Assembly: GCA_017467625.1 (NCBI GenBank)
Contig: JAFUSN010000003.1
Span: 259,995 to 323,994, forward strand
Direction: 5' to 3'
DNA: 64,000 bases
DNA from: RGIG1681 sp017467625
GTDB taxonomy: Bacteria > Bacillota > Clostridia > Christensenellales > UBA1242
A program made the translations under genes and the position numbers. The notes beneath the pieces are model-generated. The model had not been told where the DNA came from. It saw only the letters and a program-made list of their open reading frames with translations, and did not search any database. Positions 51,101 to 63,100 of this stretch are shown piece after piece (the stretch's first letter is position 1; every line of letters begins with the position of its first letter).

Positions 51101-54100
51101 AACCATGATTGTTGAATTATAAGTTGCATTTGTATATGATGATCCATCAACACTGAACCATGGTGTGGTTGAACCACCGGCAGATATATTACTGTTAAAG
51201 TTTACATGATATACATTTGCCTTATAGAATGCATTAAGTGCAACTGCATAAGTTTGCAATCCATCACCAAGAACTTCATTCACACCTGTGTGTGTTGCAT
51301 AACTATAGCTAGAATATAAGTAATTATTAGTTGTCTTTGCACTTGTCTCTGGGCCTCCTTCAAACTTGATTGCAAAATAATCAAGTCTTACTTTGGTGCT
51401 CTTCCATTCACTTGCTTTGCTGGACTTGAAGTAAGGTTCACTTGTCTGTCCTAAACTGTAACCTGTGAATGTATATCCAACTCTCTGGAATGCTGTTGCT
51501 TCAACATCTGCTCCATCAAATAACACTGAAAGTGCAAATCCTGTAACTTTATATGTTGGTGATGAACCACCATTTCCTGAATTATCAAGGTTTGCTGTCT
51601 TTACTGTGTAATTCTTTAATGGGTTTGTGCTGTGAACATCATTTCCTTCATATGTGATTTGATATGTATTTGCTTCCCATCCGGCATACAACTTCATTTC
51701 AAATGTTCCAATGTTGTTGTTTCCTGTATGTGTCTTATTTGTTGTATAAGTTTGAAGTGTATTATACATTGTCAAATCAAACTTTCTATTAGATGTATTT
51801 ACATATCTATATGCAGCAGTATCGTTGAAACCATAAACAGTTGATCTGTAAGTATTACTAAAGTTAGAAATTCTTGTCTTACCAGAAACATTTATTCCAT
51901 CAACAACAAGCAAACTTCCACTCATTGAACCAACTTTAAATGCTGTTCCCGTTTCTGTTGATTGCCTTGTCGTCACATTTGCTGTTTCATAACCTCTTGT
52001 ATACCAACCTGTCCATGTATATCCAAATCTATCAACCCTTACAAGATCTTCAAGATGTGTTCCATTTTCAGTTGAATATTTGCCATGATCACTCACATTC
52101 TTCAAAATTTCTTTGAAGTTTGATGTATAAAGATTTGTGTCAAACATTACATACATCGTTGTTGTTTCTGTTGATGTGTATGCATCAAGTCCAACACCAT
52201 TCAAATAATATGCCTCTGTTGAACCAATTCCTGAATTTCTGTTTGATTTAAGACTTAAATCAAAGTCAGTCTTTTCAAATGTGGTCTCGTAAATAATACC
52301 TTGCCACTTCGAGTAAATTGTAAGCTCAAATGTTGATGTTGATCTGTTTTCAACCCAGTTACCTTCACCATCTGAACTTAAAATTGTGTAACCATATCTA
52401 GGTGAGTAATTTGTTACAAGTGAACTTTCAAATGCTTGAAGTTCTGTCTCAAGTGTAGTTGCTCTACCCATGGTTCTGAATGTAAATTGATTGAATAATG
52501 TATAGTCAATTGTTTCTGTATTTTGAACTCCTCGTCCTGCAACTTTATCCACATATTCATTATAACTATTCACATAGTCATAATCTGTTTGTACTCCAGC
52601 TGCAAGATAATCTTGTCCCTCAACAGTTAGCATATTCGTATACCAACCAATCCACATATATCCAAACTTCTCAAGTAAAATATTTGCAAGTTTTTTATCT
52701 GTTGAAGTTGGATAATACCAGTCATTTGTATCAAACACAACTCTTAATGTAAATGGAATTAAACCATTTTGGTATATATTTCCACTTTGAATTCCACTGT
52801 AACTTGCCACTGTTGAATTCATAATACTACTATTGATATTTAAGTGAACTGTATATGTATTAACTTGCCACATTGCAAAGAATATTACAAAGTGGTTGTC
52901 AATATTGTTTCCAGACTCAGTATCACCAAGTGTTTCAACATCACCAAGGAATTCTGTTGCGTTATTAATATAACTCTTGTTCCTATAAAGATATGAGTCT
53001 GCAAACACTCCAGTTCCAGCAACATTAGAATTTCTAATTGTTGTAAGATTTAAAATCATCTTATTTCCTGCAGCAATCGTTGCAGTTGAATTTAAACCAG
53101 TTCTCCAACCAACAAATGTATAACCAATTCTTGTTAAGTATTCTGCATCATATTCAACATCAAACACAAATTCTGTATAATTATGTGAATTAGTTTGAAG
53201 AGGTGACGATCCTAAAAGATTTTTAATTGAAATTCTTTCCGAATCGTGTGAAATTGATGAGCTCTTAATTACATTTGAATCAATTCCATTTGTTCCATAA
53301 TCATATGAAATTTTATATGTATTTGCTTGCCATCCAGCATATACCGTAATGCTTCCAAATTTGTTATTTGATGTTTCACCGGTTCCACCTTTGTAAACTT
53401 CGTTTCTTGAATCAAGACTGTTAGTTGCACTTGCCGCCCCACTACCTGAAGCATATGTAAAGCTTAAGTTATATGATGGTTCTGTATAGTTTGTTTTACA
53501 AATAAGTTCATAATCAAGTTTTGGAAGAATAATTGAATTCTTTGTTGCATATGTATGTCCATCAACAATTTGAAGTAATGTGTCAAGTGCATCCCAGTTA
53601 AATCCTGCAGCATTTTTATTAAAGAATTGATTTTGTGCAGTACCTGTTGCAGCCGTTGAAACATAGAAACCTTGCCATGTATAACCATATCTATCAAGTA
53701 AAACATCTGAAAGTTTATAGATTGTTCCATTATAACTTAACTGCCACAGATTTGTATCATATGTAACAACAAGATATGTTGTTGATTCAGCAATAAAATA
53801 TGATTCATCATTATATGCTGAAGTTTCATAGCTATAATACTCTGGAGTTGTTGAACCAACATTTTTATTGGTGTTAAGCACAATGTTATATTTATTAGCT
53901 TTCCAAACAGCATAAAGTTTAATGTTTACACCGTTGTAGATTGAGTTATGAATTTGATCTTTAATTGAATTATAGAAATTGTATCTGTAAACACCACTTG
54001 AATTTGAATCATATGAAACAAAATATGCTTTGTTTCCTGAAACTCCAAACCAATATGAGAAAAATCCTCTACCATAAAGTGTTGTTGATTCATTATATAT

Positions 54101-57100
54101 GTCAGTTTCATTAGCTGAATTTCTCTCAATACTCCAACTATACGCATTTGACCATGCTGAAAGTCCATTTACAGATGCTGATGAATCAAATTCGTTGCCA
54201 GTTGCCCAACCCATGAATGTGTAACCAACCATTGAATATTTATTAGAATTAATTTCTGTTACTTGGTTAAAGTAGAAGTTTTGAGTAAGTTCACTTGTTT
54301 CAAGATTTGAAGCAGAAATTGTATTTCCGTTAATAACAATTGGGCTGGTTGCATTCTGTTTGTTGAACTTATATGTAACAGTCATAAGTTTTGGAGATGA
54401 ATAGAATTTAATATTGTTAGTTGCAAATGTATTTGTATCGGCCAAAACTTCAAATCTAAATGTTCCATATGTTGTTGTACTATTTTCTCTTGAATATGTA
54501 ATTGCAATTGAATTTGGAAGTGTCTTATCAGTTGAAACAGTGTAAGTATTTCCACTCTTTGAATATGTAAGATAATAATCTGTTCCAAGATAGTTTACTT
54601 TAGTTAAATCATAACCTTCAATTTCTGTGTAATAAATGTAATATCTATTACCAAAGAACGAATCTGCAATTCTTCCCAATCTTTCTTTATATGTAATTGA
54701 AGAAAGAATTGCATCTCTATTCGCTTTTGTGTAATCAATTTTGATATTTGAAAGTGTTTGACCATTAAACCATGATTGATTTGCAAGTGGGTCAAGCCTT
54801 GCATGACTATCATTAGTATCAATTACACCACCGTTAACAACATAGAAATACGAATCAATGTTAACTTTTGTGCTTACTTCATCAACTCTAACTTTTGCAA
54901 AAGTATAACCATTAAATGTTGTATGTTCATTTGCAGATGTTGAATAAAGTTTTCTTAAGTCTTCAATATAAATTTCTTTATATTTAGAACTTGCACTAAC
55001 TGCGCCATCAACAGTTGTATCTGCACTGTTAACTTTATAAATTGAATTTGCATTATATTGATAACTGCTATTATCAATGTGACCTTCATGTGGAACAGTT
55101 GCTTTATTCGTAAGCGTAAATCCAGTCATTCGATATGAATATGCATTATCAATAGTTCTAAATGTAATTCCATTATTATCAAAAATCTTTGCTTTTCCAA
55201 TAAAGATAAGTTCTACATAATATGTTGAATCAAACTTGCCAGTTCTAAACTCAGTCACTTGAGCTTTAGACTCTGCATATGAAAGATATGAACCAGTATT
55301 GTTCTTTAAATATTCAACTGGCTTGTATCCAATATAGAAATTAAGTGCAAAGTTATTTATGTTATTATCAGTGTTATTTCCTGTATATGACAATAAAATA
55401 TTTTTCCAGTTGCCTGCCTCAAATCTGAATGAAATGTAGCTTTCAGCAACCGCTGTGATTCTTACATTTCCATAAATACCAAATACTCTAACAGTAATAT
55501 ATCCTGTTGTCTCATCATATTTATATGAGATGAAATCTTTGTTATGGAATGTATAAATCCAATCACTTCCACTATAACCATTATTACTATAAGTAAATAT
55601 GTATGAGTAATTACTATTTGCAAGTTTGGATGAAATATCATCACGAGTTATAGTGAATGTTCCCTTTCCGTAGTTAACGGTAAGGGTCTTTATTATGTAG
55701 CCACTATGTGGTCTAATTACATAAGTGTTAACATCTGATGGACTAACACCAGTTTGATTCATTGAATCATTGTAATCAATTGTTGCACCAACTGTAGCTG
55801 TTGACTTATAAAGATCATTTGCTCCATTTGCCACACTTGAAGAGAATTGAATTGCGTTTTTAATGTCGGTAAAGTCAGCAACAACTTTAAGCCCATCATT
55901 TTCCCTTCTTGTGTCATCAAATAAAATGTATGCGTAATAATCTTCAGTATTTACTGTATAGTGGCATAAATATAGAACTGCGTAATTTGTTGTTTCAACA
56001 GTTGATTTTGAACTTGATGTTGAAGTTGTTTGCAATTCATATGCTGAAATATAAGGAAGTGTGTATGCTTTTTCAACAACATAAGTTATTCCATCAACAT
56101 TAATTGTAAATGAACCATAAACAGGTGTCTTACTTGCAACAATGGTTCCTGAACTATTTTTAACAACGAAATTAGTGAAATCAATCTCGTAATTTGTTGC
56201 AGTATCAGTTCTGTATTCAAGGGTGTAATAAGTTGTGCGTGAACCTTTCGTGAATGTCAACTTGCTTAAATATGAATCAACATAATTCAAATATGAATGA
56301 GCCGTATCATTTGTTTTATTGTTTCTAAAGTAAGTGTAATCAACATTATTAACATTTGGATAGAACACTACATATTGTGTGTTACCATACATTGTTCCAG
56401 ATGTTTTTGGTTGTGTCGCAACTTGATGGTCCAATGTTCCAGATGTTGTTGTTCCCTTTTCAACATAACCTTGTGAAGTTGCATGACCTGTTGTTGAATA
56501 ATCTAATGAATCATAAGTAATTGTTGAAACATTTAATGTCATTGCAAAATCTTTATACACATTAGCAACTTTAATCATGTATCTATATTCACGAGTTGTA
56601 TCGTTGAAATACCACTCATAACTATAAACATTTTGAACTGAACCGTTGTTTGTAATAGTTATATCACTTCTATCAAGTTTATAGCCTTCTCTAAGGTAAA
56701 TAAATAATGTTAAGTCATTGTTTTGAAGTGTTTTAACTGTAAATGTTTCATTATTATTATAACCAAATCCAACATAAAGAGGATTGGTTGATGATGCAAT
56801 TCTTGTCCAATATTTTCCAAAGTTTGCATCGTTTACATAAGGTCTTAAACCTTGTGAATCTAAGTAATATGTTGCTGCAGAATTATAAGCGTCACCATCT
56901 TTAACTTTAACAATTTCAGATGCAGATTTTCTTACATAGAGAACATTATCCCTTGTTGCAACTCCATAAACCCAATAACTATCAAAGCTTGTTCCAGTAT
57001 ATTTGGTTAGACCTTCAGCATCAACATAATAAGTTAATGATGAATCATATCTATCACCCGTTGCAACCTTAGAAATTGCAGCAAGATGCATAACTCTTCT

Positions 57101-60100
57101 GCCTGTTTCTCCATCATTTCCTTTAAATTTATTTGCGACATCAGTATTATTTTGAGTTGCATTATTTGAATAAACAAACAAACTTGGAGTGTAGAAATTG
57201 GTTAATGTTGAACCAATATACTCATTAAATCTTGAATTTACTTCATAATAGATTCCTTTATAATTGATTCTATCAGCATAAATAATTGAATTTGTGTTAA
57301 TAGTATCAGCGTAATCAAGATTATTTTGTAAATTATTAACTCTAATATTTTCAATTCCACTAACCGGACTATTAGTTTGTTCAATTCCATCAGTTGTGTA
57401 ATAAACTGAGCCATAATCACCATTAATGGTTATATTTGCTGTATATTCAACCATCTCATAAACAGCATAAACATAAATATCGTGGTAAGCATGAGTAAAT
57501 CTAAATTTAGTCATTCCATTTTCATCATAATAATAGAACTGAGATGAAGCTTGTTTTTCACTTCCATCAAAATCTGTATATGAATATATAAATTCATGAT
57601 AGTTCTGTGTTCCATTATATTTGTCAAAATATCTACCATCTTTATAGTACTGATCATTTACGATATATGCGTGATCTTGGTCAACATAAACATACCAACC
57701 AATAAATTTATACCATGATGGAACTAAAACATTCTTTTCATTGTTATCATCAATTCTTGATTCAAATGGATTCCATTCCCAAACAATATCGCTTGCATAT
57801 CTAGTTTTGATGAGATCAGTCTTATTTTCAGTTGTTGAATAGAACACATAGTTTGATCCAGGAAGAGTTGTTCTTCCATCAGGTGCAACAAAGAAATGTC
57901 CTTGGTCAACGTTTGAACTATTATAAATTGTTGTTGGGTTTGTTTCGCTCTCATAGAATGTTGCATAGTAAATTTCCTTTACATCATAAGCAAAGAAGTA
58001 TTCATCACCAGCATATCTCTTATAGAATGTTGAGTTTGCATAAACAAACTTATCAGATGAGAACATATCATTATTGATATAATCTTCATCAACATCGTCT
58101 TCACTTGTGTAATATTCCTCAATATTAATATATGGAACATCAGATTTCAAAGGATTATTATATGAACTTGCATTATCAATTCTAAGAGCAGCATTTGAAT
58201 ATGTTGGATCATACCAGTAACTGTAATTTGATGCACTAAGGTTTTTATCATTATAATTTCCACTAGCATAATTTGCATAATTTGCAGTTGAATACCAATC
58301 GCTAACATTTTCATTTCTATCAGGATTTGCATCTGTTGCTTCGCTCAAATTATCATAGTTGTAATACCATCTAAACCATGTATAGAAATCATAGTGAAGT
58401 GGAATTCGGCTTTCGTCAACAATTTCACCGGCTATTACAAATTGTCTATCATAAGTAAGTTCAATATAGTTAACTGACTTACCTGGCAAAATGTATTCTG
58501 CATAGTTAGTAAATCCATTATTGTTAATTGAGTTAACAACATTTTCATTATCATTGCTACCAACTGCATAGTAGAAGTAAGCTTTATATGTTTTTGCTGT
58601 CCATTTTGCATAAAGGTTAACAATATGATCACTATCAGTATGACTTACATATCCAATAGCACCAGCTGTTGCGCTTGTCATAAAATGCGCTGTAGTTTGA
58701 TAATCTGCATTACCATTATCAATAAGTTTTTGACAATCTGCAGGGATTGCATTTGCGGCCAAAAGTTGTGTGTAAAGCGTAAAGTTAAATGTTGGTTGCG
58801 CTGCAATATTTCTTGTATCTACCCTATCAACACCTGAAATAATTCGAAGTAAATTGTTTGCGGTTGAAATGAACCAACCATTCCATGTATAACCATACCT
58901 TTGAACAAGTGTAAGATCAAGATTAATCCAATCATTTGTATCATAAACAACAGTCACTGTATAAACTTGTGATGAACTGTAATATGCGGTTCCGTTAAAG
59001 AACCTTGCAGGTGTTTTTTCTGTTGTTGTATTAAAATTAAATGTAATTGAATAAGTTTCCGCTCTCCATCTTGCATACAAAGTTACATTTCCACTTAAAA
59101 TTTGTTGCTTTAATATTGAATAATAAGTAGATGCACTTGCAGAATTTCTCTTACTCATATCAAATGAAGCAAGGTTATTAAAGCGAACTACACTATCAGC
59201 TGTATTTTCCCATCCTGTTACATGTGACCAACCAATGAATGTATAGCCAATAATATAGAATGGATAGAAGTCTAATCTGTTAGTATAAGTGAATAATCTA
59301 TATGTTTCACTTGATGTGTTAACATTTGAATAAATAACAATGTCTCCTGTTGGTGCATCTGGATCAACTTGTTTATAAATTGTTCCATTTGTAGCAGTTC
59401 CATTATATGCATTTGTTAAATCACTATAGTCATAAATTTGGTTGTAAACAACCTTTTGGGTTAAATTACCATTCTGTGAAACATTTGTATATGTTGTTCT
59501 GTTTGAAACAGAAACTGAATATGGATTTACAACAGGGTTTGAAATTGTATTAATTGTAAGAGGACTGGTTGAATTACCCTTATTTGAGTTGTATGTAACT
59601 GTAAAGATATTAGGAGTTGAATAGAATTCAACAACTAAACCAGCTGTAAGGTATGCTAAAATGTCCCCATTAAATTCAAACGAATAGCTTCCATCATTAG
59701 TTGTATATGATGCAGTGATTGTGTTGAGTTCATCATTATTGTTTGCAAATGTATAAATTCCAGAATTTGCAGATATTGTTTTTCCTGAACGTGTATAGTA
59801 ATCAACAAATTGAACTGATCCATTGCTAATTGTTGCAATAATATCAATATAATGTCCATCGTTCGCATATTTTCCTGTAGTAATTAACCTATTATTGATA
59901 TATCCATAAATTCTAAGTGTTGAAAGCGTGTAACCATCAATCTTATTATAGTTAAACACGAGTTTATTACCATAATATGTGATAATTTCCCTTCCATTAT
60001 AAACATAGTTACTATCAACAGTTGCTTTTGTTAATCCACTATATGCTGAATAGTCAACATTAATATCAGAAAGAACTTGATTATTAAACCATGTATTAGT

Positions 60101-63100
60101 TGAATATGGATCAAGTCTTGAACCCATCAAATTGCCATTTACATCAATTACATTTAAGTATGAATTGAATTCACTTGTGTTTGTTAAAACATCAACTCTA
60201 AATTTAACAAAACTTCTTCCATTATTTTCCAGTGCAAAAATTTGTTGCATAGGCTTAATTGTTGTAATTGCAAAGTTTGTTGATGATGCAGAAACATTTG
60301 TAATATCTGTTTCTGAAGATTTATTAAATATGAATGAGTTATCAAGTTTATAAGCATAACCTGGACCAAGTAAATTAATCACAAACTCACGGCCAAAGAT
60401 ATCTGCGTGTCCATATGAAACAAATTCAACATAATACATTGTTACATTGTTGTCATCTTTATCAACGCCAGCATAAGAGCCAAGATTAAAGAATGAATTG
60501 TTATAAACATCATCATTAATCTTGAACTTCAAGTTTGATTTAGCCATACCCAAAGCTTCATCATGAAGCAAATATCCCATACTTTCAGTTTCAAGTCTAA
60601 ATACAACATGTGACTTAAACTTAACATCAACAGTTATATTGTGATAAATTCCAGTAATACTAATTTCAAAAGTTCCAAGTTTATTATTTAATTTATAACT
60701 AATATATCTGTTTCCATTTCTTGTTATCGTTCCACTAATAATTTGGCTAGCAGAATCATTCTTCGTTAAGTAATAATTTGCTTGAGACTGTGAATCTTCA
60801 TATGAATATGTATAAGTATATGCCCCGCCCTTAGCATAGTTTGTAACAATAAGGGTATGATCAATTCTATATGTCTTGCCTTCGTAAGTCATAAGAATAT
60901 AGTCTACAACATATCCCTTGTCTGGTGTTATTGTTAAAGTGTTTGTTGCAGTTGGAAGAATGCTATTAATTGTTGGTGTAATTGAGCCATAAGCATTTCC
61001 ACTGACATATTGATCTGAACTTGTTGTAATACCTTTACTTGTAATAATACTATTTCTAATATCAGTAAAGTTTGCAACAATTTCAATAGCTTCATTTGAC
61101 TGACATGAATCACTAAACAAAATGTAAACATATTTAGTTTCTGTGTGTAATCCGCCATATGAACATAAATACAGAATGAAGTTTTGATGAGTTGTCCCAC
61201 TGTTATAATTCATTGTAAATGCATTATTAACATCGTAAACAACACCAGCAATATTAAATGTTGAATATGCTTTACTTGAAACATATGCTGTTGCATTTGT
61301 TGAAGTAATCTTGCTCATATCATATCTATCAGTTGTAGCATTATAACCAAGATTAAAGTTATAAGTTTTTGAACCAATTTTAATTGATGATAAGTATGAA
61401 GAAATTTCATATGTTGCTGAATTTGTTGAAATTGGATCAAATTTTGGATAGAAAGCAATTACATTAGTATTTCCATAATAGCTCAAAGCTTTTGATGCTT
61501 TTGCTTCAATATTAAATGTTGCATTTGATGAGCTTGCGCCATTTGCAGCATTTGGAACATATGAGTAACCTTGAGCTGCAGCGTTTACATGACCAGTTGT
61601 GCTATAATTAGCAAATTGATATGTAATTGTTTCAAATGTAAACTTAAGAGTACTAATTTCATTAGCAACCGCTGTTGCTGTTGTTGCCAAAGATGTTGTA
61701 TCAAATGCATATGCATTAGTAATTGTAATGGTATAAGTAATAGTTCCTCTTCCATCTAAATCATCATGGTTATCAACAACTGACATTGAGTTAACATTTG
61801 ATTTAACAATAGATCCATCATAAATTTTAACATTTCTATTAAATAAAGATTCACCAATTGTATTAAGAAGTTCATATGACTTCAATGCATAACCAAACTT
61901 TGTGGTAATTTTAATTACAAGAGTTGCATTCTGAATTGAATGGATTGAATTAGCACCATTAACTTCGCTGTTAGGAATGTTAATGTTTGTGTTATAAACT
62001 GAATTTGTAACAATATTTACATTTGAAATAACATTTCCAATTGAAGTTGAACCATTATAATTCAAATTTCCAATGTAACCTGTTAATGTGTCATTTAAGT
62101 AATCATATTTTTGCTTGGTTGCAGCATTTTGATTTTCAGTTCTGCTTGTTGCAAGTCCACTTGCAACTAATTGTAAATCATATTTATTAACAACCTTTCT
62201 ATAAACTGCATAAATGTAATGATTTCTATCAATCTTACTATTGTTATGTGGTTGGTAAGAATTTGCTGCACCCGTGTTCTTTCCAAATTGATATCCTTCT
62301 GCATATAGTTCAATTTGAACATCTTGTGATCCATTGTTATAGAAGTATCCAATTATATTACTATTTGAATCATATTTTGCAAAAATAGTGTAATTAATTG
62401 GACTTGTAACAACATACCAACCAGCAAATGCATAATTTGTTGGCAATGCGTATTTATAAAGTGTGGTGAGAGTAATTGTGTCATCATATTTAACTTTATT
62501 TACAACACCATCAATATCTTTGTTAATTGAATGATAACTTGCTGGATTATTTGCAATGTTATTTTCATTTGTACCTGCATAGTAGTATGTATAATCGTAA
62601 ATTTCTTTTCTATAATATGCAAAGAAATAGTAGTCAGTTTGATCAAAAATATCCCAATATCTAACAATTTCATTAGAACCAGTATTTCTGCTTAAATTTG
62701 AACCCAAATCATAAATGTAGTTTTTATAAGTACTATCATTTCTTGCAAACTCGTGAAGTCTGTAAGTTGTTGGAGCGGTTGAAATTAAAGCTGAATCATT
62801 CCAAGTAACTGCATCTGTTTTATTGTTGTATGCATTATCATCATAGAACTTATTACCATTATTGTAAATTGGTCTAACATATGAATTTCCTGCAGTTTGT
62901 GATCTTGAGAAAATCCAATAGAAGAAATCATATCCATATGGAAGATATGTTGAACTTCTATCGCCAGTTAAATTAAGGTTATATTTGTTATAATCAAGAA
63001 CAAGTGACTTATTAAATGTAACAACAACTTTAAGCCCTTCATATTCAGCATAATTTCTGTTTATGGTAAATCTTTCATCATATTGACCATTGTTTGCATC

